NCBI GenBank assembly: GCA_022496805.1
Contig: CM040106.1
Location: forward strand, 2,976,001-3,040,000
From: Pohlia nutans
Lineage: Eukaryota > Streptophyta > Bryopsida > Bryales > Mniaceae
Length of the DNA: 64,000 nucleotides
Direction: 5' to 3'
Part shown: piece by piece, positions 48,604 through 61,185 of the stretch
How positions within the stretch are numbered: the first letter of the stretch is position 1
Layout: each line of letters opens with the position of its first letter
Program-made: the position numbers and the translations under genes
The notes under the pieces: model-generated
The model's database searches: none
The model's input: only the letters and a program-made list of their open reading frames with translations
Told to the model about the DNA's origin: nothing

Positions 48604-49399
48604 GCTTTAGCGGCGAAAGGGAGCTAACGGAGGAATTGACTGGGCCTCGACAAGGAGAGCTATTGACTTCGCTATCGTCCACACTCCCCTTAGAGAGGAG
48701 GATTGCGTTAAATGTAGCGTCAGTGGCCGAGCAGAGGACGTAGGGCCTTAAATACCTGGAAGGGCCGCAGCTGGCTCCAGCAGACTCCGATCCTCCGGAG
48801 AACGAGGCGTCTGATTTCGACAGCACACTTATTGTGAGGCGCTATACGGGGGGGACAGGGTACTACGTGAAACCGCTTAGCTGAGGAGAGAAGAGGATCA
48901 GGGATGAAGGCATGAAAAGCAATAGATACAATGGCAAGTGGCCCTACACACCATTCGAGACGCAAGGATCTTCGTCCTGGATCTTAGGCAAGGAGAGAAG
49001 TACGAGGAAAGGCACACACATGCATAGGTCCAGTAAACACACTAAGCATTTACATAATTTTGATTTACACATTTTATTTATACAAAGTTGCGTACGAAAT
49101 TAACCATACAAAATGTAATTACAGTTTGACGAATCAAACAATGTCACTCCTAGAGAACAAGGCGACCCTGAACTAATGCATCCATGGAAAATTGTAACAT
49201 TGGCCGGAAAAGGCTCAAGACTCATTGACTCCACGAGCGATGTGGGCGTAGATAGGATTAGATGGTTTGAACGGACCACGCCCGATCAGATTATTCTCAA
49301 CGTATATACGCAGCTGGCTTGGAGCACAAGAGGAGTGCAGCTGGCAAAGCCATAGAGCGAGAGCTCCCATGAGGACGTCGTCAGTGGTTTTAGAACGGG
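48604..49399. other. Spacer between the gypsy element and the FCP1-like gene
   Basis: No gene is recognisable. It is moderately GC-rich to 48900 and AT-rich around 49020-49110. Confidence 0.5.
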
Positions 49400-49404
49400 A
49401 CCAG

Positions 49405-49988
49405 GATACTATGAATGGACTTGCTGGCCTCATTGCACACACTCTTCTTGGGGAAATCGTCTATGAAAAGGGTGTTGCCCCATTGCAAATGAAGAATGTT
49501 TGTTTGGAGAGGTCCTTGAAGAAGATCTCCTTGTTACCAGACAGGGTCTTAACGTGCTTCTCCAAAGTGATTTCAACCTTAATGCAGAACTCCTGCCCCA
49601 TGATCTCGTAGGGCTGCTTAGAGCCCCAGAAGAGGAACCCCGCAATGAGCTCGACGGTGAACCTCTTTATCGAGCTCCAGACAAAGACATGATCGGCAAC
49701 CTCCGCGACCATGGCCAGGAAAGCTGCCAGCTCAGAACGACTGTAGTCTCCCTTTGGTCCAACTAATGTAGGATCCAACGACAAGAAGATGTGTCTTTCA
49801 GCATGGTTGACTTGAGCAGTTTTTGGGATCCGGGACCTATCCATGTATTTTTGGTAGAGAATGCCGTTCAAGTTGAAAACAAGATTCAACCACTTCTTCC
49901 GCGGTTGGGACCCTATAGACGATACACTCCGCGGCACGGCGACTCCGCTACACCGCAACTCTACCTGATCAAGGCAAACACAAAACAA
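49405..49988 (-). pseudogene. FCP1-like HAD-fold protein with altered motif I, frameshifted
   Basis: The minus-strand frame gives KKWLNLVFNLNGILYQK (motif I with Asn in place of the nucleophilic Asp, ~49880), then ADHVFVWSSIKRF (motif II, ~49690) and the conserved-Lys region HVKTLSGNKEIFFKDLSK (~49560). After an indel in a caaacaaac stretch near 49500 the family continues in another frame with NTLFIDDFPKKSV (~49460), ending at a TAA near 49400. The first residues lack an ATG and follow an AG, so an upstream exon may be missing. Catalysis is unlikely. It lies directly downstream of, and on the same strand as, the ParB/methyltransferase gene. Confidence 0.65.
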
Positions 49989-50523
49989 GTGGAGTTACTT
50001 GAATGAACGCTGAAGCAGAGACAGTGGAGACAGAGAGTGGGGCAAATCATTTCATCCTACATAGTGAGGGCAGAACACCTTCCACAAGTGATGGTTTCAG
50101 GGGCAGCGGACGGTGCACACTTCTAAGCAATGTCGGCTAAACAAAAACATGGAAAATGAAAAGACATTAGGCAAGGATATTCAAAAACATTTAGCGCTTC
50201 ATATATTAAATTTACATAGTGAATATTATATACAATCATCTGGTAAGAAATTGTCGCCCAAGAGGCAACTATGCACGCATCATAAAACTACAACCGGAAG
50301 CTGTGAATCTACACTATTCTACAAGAGTCTATCGCAACGGGGTGGGTCGAGAGTGCCACACATTCACAGACCAGGCACTCCCTCTTGTCAACCAGAATGA
50401 ATAGAAATAAGTGTCTACATACAGTCAAAGATAGATTGATGGAGGGAAAAAAACACTTCCATCAAGCGGCATCCTGGCGACTCATACATATTCATAAGGG
50501 TTTGAAAGGTTAGGAGAGTGTAC

Positions 50524-53500
50524 TTAAGCTGCTAGATCAGGTGAGGCGCTGTCGACGAACTGCATAGCGGGAACGATCGGTGCCGACTCGGGCTGCTCCA
50601 GAAAAGGCTCATCTTTGTAGTCCACAAGCTGTTCATCTACGGGATGTGGAGGATAGCAGTCGTCTGCTCCATCAACAGGGGGGGGGAGTCCAACAAACAA
50701 CATCGAAATGAATCTCGGTCTCAGAAGGCGAGGCGAAGCACGCCTCTTCGGGCGTTGGAGGAGGCCCAGAAGTATCCTCGGCTCAAGGATGCCCTGAACT
50801 ATCCTCAACTCAAAGATGCTCGTGCTCCGGAGAGGTAGGCACAGGGATCTCCTGCTAATGATCGTTCTACTGAACCCGAGAGGGAGCGTTGCCAACGAAA
50901 TCAGGAGAAGCAGGACATGCAGCATCACATGCCATTGCAGATGGAGCAAAGAAGGATTGTGACATATTCTTGGGTTGAGGTTCACGAGGAGCATTGTAAC
51001 CAGGATGGTGCGGGGCCCAGTCTTGAGAAGAGGGGATGGTGCCCACTACCACATTGAAGGATCTAGCAAACGGAGTAGAGAGAGCTGCGGTTTGGGAGTT
51101 CGACATTTCCTGCAGGAGCTTGGCCTTCATCTCCTCCATCAAGTCCTCTTTGACTTTGGCAAACATCTCTTTGTAATCCTGCTTATTGCTTGCTTGAGCC
51201 GCCCTCAACTCCTGAAGCTCTCTCGTCAAGGCCTCCTCGTGCTCTTTCTTCTGCTTCTTCTTTGCTAGTTTATCATCCCACCAAATAATCTCTGATGCCA
51301 CGCACTAGTTTATTTTTCCATCTTTAGAGCTTATAGTGGCTTGTGTATGTTTCAGCTTCTCGATTTGTGCTTCGAGGGACTCGTCACTCAAGAACAACGG
51401 AGCAAGTGGTTCAATCCGTGCTCTTGCAACGGAAATAGATGTTGTTGCCGGTTCGTCTTTGGTGTCGCTGAGGTCGATGACATTAGCGTAAGGAGGTGGG
51501 GTAGCCATCTCTTTTCCCATATCAGGGCTCCGTCATGGAGGAGGAGGATCCAAACAGGACGGCCCCACTTATATCTAAAATTGTTGAGGACAAGGTGGAT
51601 CAGGAGAACATTTGATGGTGCAAGTATCCTCACCTCGAGGATTCGGGGGAGAAAAACTATGGCCGGAGCGACTATCCTTGACTTGTGGTCTCCGGGAAGT
51701 CTGTTTCTTTGCCCTTGTCTGTTGCATATTTGTATAATTGGGATCGTTATCATTTTCGAAAGTATCATCGCTGGACAAGCCTTCACGATTCGCTCCATCA
51801 TCTCCTGCTTTTGTATGCTCCTCAAGGAGCTAGGACCCGTATTGGTCGAAATTCTCCTCGACCTCCTCGTTTTGCTCGAGGTCGTCAAGAGCGGCCTCGT
51901 CACAGTCCTCCTTGTCACGGTCCTCCTCCGCATTGACCTCGTCCACCGGTTGGGGTCTTGCATCCCTCCACGTTTCTTCGGAGGGTGACGACTCTTCTTC
52001 GCTTGAGCACACGATTGCCGACTTGATGTAATTTCCCATGTACGGGGAATTTTCGAACATGAAATCCTTCATGTCCATGCTCTTGGCCTTCTTCTTCAGG
52101 GAATTGAGGTTCTCAATTCCCACCTTGTTGGCGATCCCGTAGTAGTGCAAGCCATAAATCTGCAGAATCAGCAAGCGAATAGTTAATGATTTGTATGAAC
52201 AACGGAGACTTGAGATCTGGTTCAGCTTGGACAATCATCCTCGCGTCAAAGATAAAAGAGGAGTGCCAGCAGAAATGTTAGGGGGGCAACATCTCAAATA
52301 CACATACACGGACAAGCTTCACGACATACAAGCAATGCACGCATTAAAACGATTGGAATTATCTTTGATTCAAAGATTACAGTCCACCAATGTAGTAAGT
52401 CACTACCTTTGCAGCCAGCATGCATTTGGCAACCATGTAGACGCCGAAGAAGTTCTCTCCCGGAGATGCAAAATACTAGATGATATCCAAGTAGAACTCC
52501 ACCCGCAGCTCGCTTGAGGACAATCTATACTTCGTCTCGTGGTTCCTCAGGGGCTCATCGTAGTACGCGATTGGGTTGGCGGTGTCCTCTTGCCTGATGA
52601 GCCTAAGAATGTAGCCCACGACATCTCGCTTAAAGAAGAACTCGAGATTGACGATGGGCAGTTGAGCCTGCCAAACTGGTATATCATAGAGCCGCTCGGC
52701 TTTGCACGCCTTGTAGACCGATTGGTTGTAATCCCAGTCGGCGAAATGAATGTCGATGAGCGCAGACGCTGCTGTGTCATCCCATGTCTCTGCTATAATC
52801 CTGAGCCAGACTTTGAGCTCTTTTAACGACGGGTCATCTAGCAAAAGGATCTTCTTGAGGAAAGAAAAAAGTTGAGCTGGAGCGTTCAGGTCCTCGGATT
52901 TTTTGTGCTTCGGAACCTCCCGATGATCCGCAATTCCCAAGCTCATACTCCTTTCATTGGAAGTGTAATTCCACGTTGCTGGATTCATGACAAATGCCAT
53001 CAACGGTCCGTCATGGGCTCAAAGTTGAATCTCGCCAGCCTGCTTTGGTACGCATTTCTTGTGCGACATGAAGCGACTGAACATATCTCTCAACTCCATG
53101 AATTTTTCCCCCAGGACGTCCACTCGCTTGTTCATGGCCTCGTTTGTCATGCCTCTTAAAGAAATCACTGGAGGGAGTGGCAAGGAGGAAGTTCCATGTC
53201 TCTGAGGAGAACCGAGATGTCTTCTTCCAGTCACTCCATTTTGCCCTATTGATAGAGCCGTTGTCCTTCATGAATTTCAGGGACTTATCAGCATTCACCA
53301 ACTCCTGAAAAATGACGTTCTTGCGTTTATGGCGTTCCAACCACTCACCGCCACAGCGGTTGTCCAGGACCGGACATTTTGTTTTTATAACGGAGACTTT
53401 TGACAATGGCAGCGTTCTGTTCGGGGTTCTCCAAAGCAGATGTTGCACTTAAGTTTTGGGATCATCGTCCATGAAATGCCCTATGGACTTGAAGAACTTG

Positions 53501-55426
53501 CGCTGCAACGCGTACCTTTTGTTCGCGCCTTTGGTTTGTTTATGAGTAAGGATCATCTCTAGATTGAATGTGTCCCCGTCCGTGTACCTGGTCACGAACT
53601 CCTCCCACACGGCATAGTGGTCGTTTGCGAGCATCATGACCTTGATCTCATGCTTGATATCATCGATCTCCTTCACGTTGTTTCCTTCCTTGTTGGGGTT
53701 GATACTCTAGAACCGACCGACGATCATGGTCAAGAAGGTCTGCAACACAATCAAGATCAAATCAGATGTTTGAGGCAGAAACTTGGCTGGGAGGAACTTC
53801 TGATGATTATCTTCAAGTCGAGGATAATGGCTACGGGTACCAACTGTAGATGGATGGACTGAGGAGGACATTACAAGTTTGCATATTTTGATTTAGGACC
53901 TACTCAATATCTAATGTACAAGAAATTTGGATGGTGTCGGGGGAATAAATTGAATGTTTGGGAATAATATCAGTCCTACAAGGAGCGTCCGGCCGTATCT
54001 TCGAGTCGAGGATATTTAATGGTTGGGACGGGTAAGTAATTGCCACTTTGATGGTGATTGCTTTGCATTGTTCCCCCTGATGTGTGCCTCGTTGGCATTC
54101 TGGGTGGGCCTCTGGAAGTGTTTTGAGATTAGTCGACCGCTGATGATTTGGGTCCCCCATATTGGCTCGGCGTGTTCGAGGTGGTTGGTGGCGTTATAGA
54201 AGTTGGAGATATTATGCAGCTGGAGCGGGTCCAAAGTCCACACAATGTATGCCTCCTACGTGTTGAGCTCTTTCCGCCGTTTCTCGTCACAAGGCTCTCG
54301 CTGCAGTTCCATTGAAGCTGCGATGCTGTGTTGACTGTCAATAATTATGAACTTGCCATTTTGCATTTCCTCCCATGTTGTGGGTTTGTTTTTCAGCAAC
54401 TTCAAGACATTGTCAACGAGAGTGAGGCACACAACCTGCCGCCGTTAGATATCTGCAAGTTGAACGAGCTTCATCTTGCAGGTCATCTACAATAGCCTTC
54501 TCCAGCTTCCGGATGATGTACTCTTTGTTTGCTACATAGCATTTGTCGATAGAAACCAAGTGTTTTGCTTGACCAAAGATGTAGCAGGCATCGTGGTTTT
54601 CCCAAAAATCAATTCTTTGCTGAGCAAACTTCTAGAACTTTGATGCTGGGATTGGAGCGGGGTTAGGTCTTGCATCCACCTCCGTCAATGCTAATCCTGA
54701 GCTACCAGCGGTTGACAGACGTGCGGCATTCGTTGAATTCCTCCTCTTCTTCCTAGCTTCACCTGCTGCTGTTGTTTCAGCTGTTGACACTCGAGAGTTG
54801 GAACGGGCTCTCTTACTGGCACTGCCTCTGCTTCCTCCACGTGGTGTTCCCGACTGGGATTGGTTGGCGTCGTGAGCATGTGGGTCGCGGGGACGCCTTT
54901 CACGGATTGCTGAGGTAGGCGTTCTGTATTTCTCGCCCGCAAATCTGTCCAGAGCCATCCTGATGTGGCAGAGCTTTCGCGACAAGATATTGGCTTTAGA
55001 GTTTTTCCATTTGCTGAATCTCTTGAAGTCTTTTTTTAAATCTGGCATAGAGGAGTATTGCATCGAATTCATGAGGTCGTCCATGTCAAATCTCGGTCCC
55101 TGCTCATGCACTTTGATGACGAGGGAATAGAGGTGAGATTTTGATTTACCGCTATCGTCCATTTCATTCAGGTTTATTACTAGGTAATCGATGTGGTAGC
55201 AGTCGACGATTGTGACCTTCTCATTGTTGTTCCACACGAAGAAGGCTGGACTTCCTTTCTCACAGTGCTTAAGATAATTATATTTCTTGAACTAGCTCAC
55301 TCCGAATGTCCAAGCTTCCACGCAGTCTTTGAACTTCCACAGAGATCCGTGCGATGACTCCAGCTTGGGTAGAAAGAATGACTCCGGCTCGAATGGATTT
55401 TGGACATCACAAACTTGGCAAGCCAT
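50524..55426 (-). pseudogene. ParB-like domain fused to DNA N6/N4 methyltransferase-like domain, decayed
   Basis: ATG 55426-55424 opens a frame with a CxxC start (MACQVCDVQNPFEPE). Continuity needs introns 53740-53979 and 52160-52406 (both GT-AG, phase 0) and three indels (~54485, ~53155, the ~50685 G run). GKFIIIDSQHSIAAS (~54340) fits the ParB-type DGQHR motif. LIDIHFADWDYNQS (~52740) fits methyltransferase motif IV (DPPY). SPGENFFGVYMVAKCMLAAK (~52450), joined across intron 2 to GLHYYGIANK, fits motif I (PGDxVLDPFxGSGTT) and its following strand, but the glycine-rich SAM loop is degenerate. The tail is acidic, then coiled-coil (50900-51290), ending at 50524. More than ten in-frame stops, mostly TAG. 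Prokaryotic and phage mobile elements carry ParB-methyltransferase fusions; the assignment here is by motif only. Confidence 0.55.
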
Positions 55427-58400
55427 GTTTTTCCAATGTTTTTGATATGTTTTGTTTTTCAAAGTCTTGGTGTATGTTCTACGTATGTTTTTTTGTACGC
55501 ATTTTGTACGATTGCAGTACATGCTAACTCAACATGTCTCGTATACAAATGCAACATATGTGAATAACATACAAAGGAATTATCAAGGGGTTATGTTTTT
55601 GGACTTTTGAAGGTTGATATCAAAAGCATGTGTAAGATGTATGTTTACAACATTTACATACATCACATGGTAGCAATGCTTCTAAAATTGTGTTACATAC
55701 CATATGGCAAGTACATCAAAAATTTGTTTGAACCAAAATTCGTATGTATTTCATGTATATTTTTTAAACACTTGCATTTAGCAATGGGCACTAAATTTTG
55801 TAAAAAAAATGGCACTTTGTATAATTATTAGTAGAACAACAACTAGTACTTCTAATCCATGAGAGTGTAAACATATACACAAACGCCGCTAAATCTTGCA
55901 AAAAGAACTCCAAAAGCCATCACTTTTGAAAACATATCAAAGTTTTTTTTTTTTGATTTTTGGACATACATAGATCCAACGTGTACTTAGAATCTAGCCA
56001 TCTAATACTCTAGCACTAAAAAGATTTGTTGATTTTCCTAGTGTGTTAATCCATCGTAAGCACTATTTATTTCCTCCTCCGTGCATAAAAGCTCTAAAAC
56101 TTCATAACAAAGATTATCGTTGTTCAACCTATAACATCATGATATGCCCTTTGAAGTAAGGTGATAGCTAAAAATGATGTTCAAAACTTCAATATTTAAC
56201 TGTATGTTGAGCTTGAAATTTCTATCATCCATGCTGATTGAATTTGAATTTTTTTTATTATAATAGGTTCATGTCATATAGTAGAAATTAGAGAATTTAA
56301 ATAAAATTCAAAATATAGAATCTAAACACAACCATCATTTACAATAGAACTATGGTGCAAGTATAAAGGTCAAAACTATAAAAATCTATCAATTTAATTG
56401 CACAATAATTATACAAATTCTAACAACGATATTGCAAAGAAAATGCGTTGTTCAATTTTTCAATTTTTATTTAATCAAACTTGTAAAATATTTTCATGTA
56501 TGACAACACTAAAGTGGAATCACAAAGTTTTTAATAGTTCTTTTTGTTTTGAGTACACTAGATAGTTTTTGTATATGCCCAAAATGCCCAATCAAGAATT
56601 GAGATCATTTGGAGTATTTATCTAATTATTATGATTTGTAGCAAAATCGTTCTTAAATTTCATATTAAATTCAACTTAGTTTTAAAATGATTTGTTCAAT
56701 TGACCATATTGTGAAAAATATATTTTAGATAGGACCAAATTTCATATCATTGGAATTAATGAAGAACATTGCATGTGTTGATTAGAAGACAAAGAAATTT
56801 GAATAGCAGGAAGTGTACATAGGACCTGTTCCAATAGGCTATAATAAACATGAAGGCCAATTTGGGCTTTTTAGTCCTTAACCTCTAAATGCCCACAACC
56901 CTCTCTAGATTGGGCAGTTTTGCAAAGACGCATCATAAATGCAACTAAGAGGGATATATTGAACTTGATGGATGAATAAAAGTTGTACATTATGAATTTT
57001 AGATTCTATGCGGTTAGATATATGATTAGTGTCACCAATATTTTTGTATAAATTTTTAAACTTAAAATTCAAAATTATTCTGTAATTCAATTACGAACAA
57101 GATATTGAAAATTTGTAGATGAAATTTGTTATGATGGATTAGAATGTAATATTCTCAATTATTGTGATTTTTGGAGATATTTTAGTTGTTTAATTGTATG
57201 AGTTGAATTTTTCAAGAGCTCTTTTGAACTATCTTGAACTAAGGTTTTAGAAATTTTTAGTGGATCAATGCAGCGTGAAATGAGACATACAAATTTCAAA
57301 AACGTGGGGGTACACTATGTATATATATATGTAATATGACAATGTTCAAATTAATACCTGTTCTTTGCACTCACGTATACCCGTGCATGTTTAGTACAGT
57401 GTAGCCCCTGGATTCACAAATTACCCCTTTTCTAATCGGATCACACATACAGGGAGCTAACTTCTCAAAAACTCTATAGTAAAAAATCCACACTACAAAA
57501 GTGCATGACGGCTGAGAAAATTTAGATGAAATCTATACATTGTTCAAAAAATGGATACTTGGACAATTAGGAGTTAATCCTAAATGGCATAAGGGGTACG
57601 GGTAAAACCCAGACCTGTTATAAAATGTTACTTCTGCAACTTTCATGAAGTTTGGTCCTAAAGAGAAAATGAGGAGCATGATTTTCAGTAATTATCTGTA
57701 CTATCAAACTTATTTAGCTATTCATTTAATGAATTTAGATGCATTTACCATTTAAAATTCACCAAAATTACAAATTCTATTTAAAAATAAAATTAGACAT
57801 TCTATTCTAAATTTTCAAAAGGCACAATATTCAAATGATAGAACATCATTAGTTTCCCAAAATAGTAAGTTTTATAACACTAGGACAATATTGAGGTCTT
57901 TCTTTTTGAAAAATTTCTTTATTGAACTTCAATATTGCAAATGATATGTATCAAATAGCACTAGAAGATGACCTCTACTCCCAATTTCAAAAAAAAATCA
58001 AAACTCAAAAAATGTCATTTCCTGACCATGGGCTGTCACTATTGTTTGGGAGGATGTCGACCAGAAAATGGTTGTTTGGTCACTTAGGGGTTAAGGGTTA
58101 ACCCCTAATTGACTCAACAACTATTTTATGGTCACTGCCCTTTTTTATGGGCAACACAAGACGAAAAAACGTTTTTATAAGAAACACAAATATTTTAAAA
58201 TAGGAAATCAAGTCTGCTTTCCAACCAATTTGAATAATGTCAATATGAATGACACTACACTGAGGAGAATGTTTCAAAGACAAACACCTCAACATTGTCC
58301 TAGTGTTACAAAAACTTTCTATTTTTGAAAAGTATTGATGTTCTATCTTTTTAAAATTTTGCCATCTACCATTTTAAAATAGAATGTTTAGATTAAGTCA

Positions 58401-59725
58401 ATTGTACCACATTTCAAATTTTAAAAATGAAATTGTAATATTGGGGAATATTCAACAATATATTCTTCTAAGTTCTTCTAAGTTCTTTGAAAGTTTCACA
58501 GCATGGAAAATTAATAAACATCATGCTTCTCATTTTCTCTTTTGGATCAAACTTCATCAAAGTTGCAGAATTAAAACTTTATAACACATCTAGGTTTTGC
58601 CCCTACCTCCTCTGTCATTTAAAGGTTATAGGACATACTAAGGCCTATATGATGGGGTTTTTCTTTGTTTTCTTTGGAAGAATCTTGTTCATAATTTCTT
58701 AATTGTTGCATGAAATGGGGTTTTTCAAATGCCAAAACAAAATGAGCTTTATAAAATGCATATCCATCATGAATCATTTTGTGAAATTGTAAGGTAGGAT
58801 GTCCTAAAACCACCACCTCCCCCAATTATGACATGTAGACCTTTTTTGGGGCCACCACGGTTGACACTCAAAACCACCAATTTCATTATTCAATTAGACC
58901 AATGGTATGCCAAACATTGCAAATAGATAGTTGGTGGTTTTGGGTATCATTATGAGTAAAAGTTATTACCACACGGTGTGGATATGGGGAAATTTGGAGG
59001 TTTTATTTTAGTCAGAGGTTACTTTCCACTATGGAATTTTGTTTAAAATTAACAAAAATGCAAATTAGATGTTGCAAATTTTTGCAATCCTCATGAAAAC
59101 CTATTTTGAATGCGGTCATAATTTTTTTCAAATTTAGCACTGCCAAAATAGGCCAGATTGCTTACGTTGGTGGTTTAGGAAAATCAGCCTTAGTTTTATT
59201 TGTGGAGAAGTGGTGGTGCGGGATGGGGGTAATACCCATCACAAACTAGTTTTTGAAATTGTAGTTTTATCTCTGAACTGTGGTGTGGGCTGGAGCAGTA
59301 CCCATCACAAAGCGATCTTGGAAATTGTAGTTTTATCTCTGATGAAGTGGTAGTGCGGGTCAGTGATTTCAGAACCACTTTATGACATTTAGGGTCGCTG
59401 CACACCAGACTAATTTATCGCATCAGAGATACAGTCTAACATCGCAAGTTTTCAAAATATCTTGTTCTGTTCACACAGTATGTACTGGAACTGGTTTTTT
59501 TTCAGATTCACGAAGGTTCGTGGGTTTTGCCAAGGAAGGGTTACGTTTCCTGCGCTTCACACCAAAGCGCAGTTTAATGTTTTTTTTATTACCTATCATC
59601 GTGTATGTATCTACGTGTTCACATCAGAGCATCCGCACTGGCTCCTCATTTGGGACTCGCCAAAGGGCCGGTGGAGGGCTCCAAACACGAAAAGGGGCTC
59701 GGCATTTAAATGCCAAATTTGAGCA
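55427..59725. other. AT-rich intergenic DNA with dispersed repeat ends
   Basis: No gene is supported in 4.3 kb. A copy of the ~55-bp dispersed word (gaccaaatttcatatcattggaatta...aatgaagaacattgcatgtg) lies at 56732-56790, followed at 56855-56885 by ggccaatttgggctttttag. A palindrome ttaggggttaa-ggg-ttaacccctaa sits at 58084-58108. The block (c)ccatcacaaa..ttgaaattgtagttttatctctga is duplicated at 59236 and 59301. Confidence 0.5.
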
Positions 59726-60273
59726 TTAACCCTTTAACGTCCTAGTTCAACACTATTTTCAAAGATTCGTTATAAAATGTTTGATGAAAACCGAAAATGG
59801 ACTTGATGTATAAAGAAAAGTTGTAAATGTCAATGTGAAAATCACATCTGTATGGTTGGATTTATCTAATATTTCTTTAATATATATATTTTTATTGATT
59901 TTGCAAGGTTTTCTCTTTAAAATCAATTAAAAATCATGAATTAATGGAAATTAAAAAAAAATTGTGATGAAATTGGAATAACATGCACTACAAGATGGTA
60001 TGGTTTCCATTATTTGATTCTACTTATTTTGAAAAATCATCTTTAAGGTCTCACTCTTTGAACTAAGAATGAAACTTGACATAAATCACTTGTGTTGTTT
60101 TTTCAAAAATCGTAATAACCTATTTTGAAAATCAAAACCGTCAAAGGATAGTCAACTTGCACAAGAATCATGAGAAATTTTGGTGAATGAAAACTATTCA
60201 ATTTGGAGTGAATTCGAACAGTCAAAACCTGTTCAGCGTCCAATATTTGGACGCAGGGGCCTAAAAGGGTTAA
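59726..60273. mobile_element. Possible MITE with TTAACCCTTT termini
   Basis: The left end ttaaccctttaacgtcc (59726) and right end ggcctaaaagggttaa (to 60273) form a 10-bp inverted terminal repeat around 548 bp of AT-rich DNA without a gene. It belongs with the end family at 17996, 25558 and 58084. Confidence 0.45.
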
Positions 60274-60418
60274 GCACACTAAACACAATTCTTATAATTA
60301 TATGCTTAATGTGCTTAATGCTCGAATTAGGCATTAAAGGCATTAAGCACATTAAGGACAATTCTTTTAATTATGTGCTTAATGTGCTTAATACCCAAAT
60401 AGGCATTAAGCACATTCA
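60274..60418. repeat. Palindromic minisatellite, left part
   Basis: Repeats of gtgcttaatgtgcttaat and its complement attaagcacattaagcac form successive hairpins with loops such as acccaaatag. The array resumes at 60647 after a MITE-like insertion. Confidence 0.85.
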
Positions 60419-60646
60419 CCCTTTCATGACCAAGAATTCATGGTTTTAAAACGACAAATTCAATCATTTATATAATAAAAGTATGATCCAAATAGGACCA
60501 AATTTTATATCACGAGAATTAGTAAAGAACATTGCATGTGTTGACCAAAAAAAAAAAAATTTGAGCAATAGAAACATCACATAAACGCGACTCAAAACTG
60601 CTAAAAAAAACATGAAGCCATATTTGGTTGATTGGTCATGAAAGGG
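60419..60646. mobile_element. 228-bp MITE inserted in the palindromic minisatellite
   Basis: Perfect 15-bp inverted ends CCCTTTCATGACCAA / TTGGTCATGAAAGGG. The flanking trinucleotides are TCA and TTA, a possible 3-bp target duplication with one change. The interior carries the dispersed word ggaccaaattttatatcac...gaacattgcatgtg. The same minisatellite lies on both sides. Confidence 0.75.
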
Positions 60647-60842
60647 TTAAGCACATAATTATAAGAGTTGTGCTTAATGTGCTTAATACCCAAATAGGTA
60701 TTAAACACATTGAGCACAATCCTTTTAATAATGTGCTTAATGTGCTTAATACCCAAATAGGCATTAAGCACATTAAGTACATAATTATAAGAGTTGTGTT
60801 TAATGTGCTTAAGGCCAAATTTGAGCACATTAAGCACAACTC
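60647..60842. repeat. Palindromic minisatellite, right part
   Basis: Four further hairpins of the ttaatgtgcttaat / attaagcacattaa type follow one another, with interspersed aattataagagttgtg. Open frames on both strands spell periodic Leu/Asn/His peptides and are artefacts of the symmetry. Confidence 0.85.
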
Positions 60843-61185
60843 TTACAAGTGCTGGGCCAAATCAAAGAGTAGCGTGGCGCACCTGACATTGGTGGAAGGC
60901 GTGGCGGAGAAACTGAAGAACGTGATGGTCATGAGGAGCGCTTGCCACACCGCGTCGCCCAGGTTCTGAAATTTCAAAAACGTAATCCAAATTTGATTTT
61001 GAATTTCAAATTCCTGCTCAATTTGGGCGTCCAAACTTTCTTGCGATTCATTTTTTAAATTGTATAGCAAGTTGCAAGGGTTTGAGTGCTGTGCGCATTT
61101 TTGATTGTGGATTCCGGAAGATTTGATTGTCGAGTGATTTGAAGGAGATTAGATTCTGGAGTTTCTAGTGCAACGGTCTTTCAGA

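Noticed and set aside
12934..55426. Alternative genetic code in which TAA/TAG encode Gln
   Set aside because: Many in-frame TAG/TAA sit where Gln fits, as in some ulvophycean algae. But the TEL gene and the intact FCP1-like gene end at TAG with nothing family-like beyond, TGA stops also occur, and frameshifts accompany the stops. Decay under the standard code explains all of it.
60601..60969. Overlapping frames on both strands near 60.6-60.97 kb
   Set aside because: Translations of the palindromic minisatellite.
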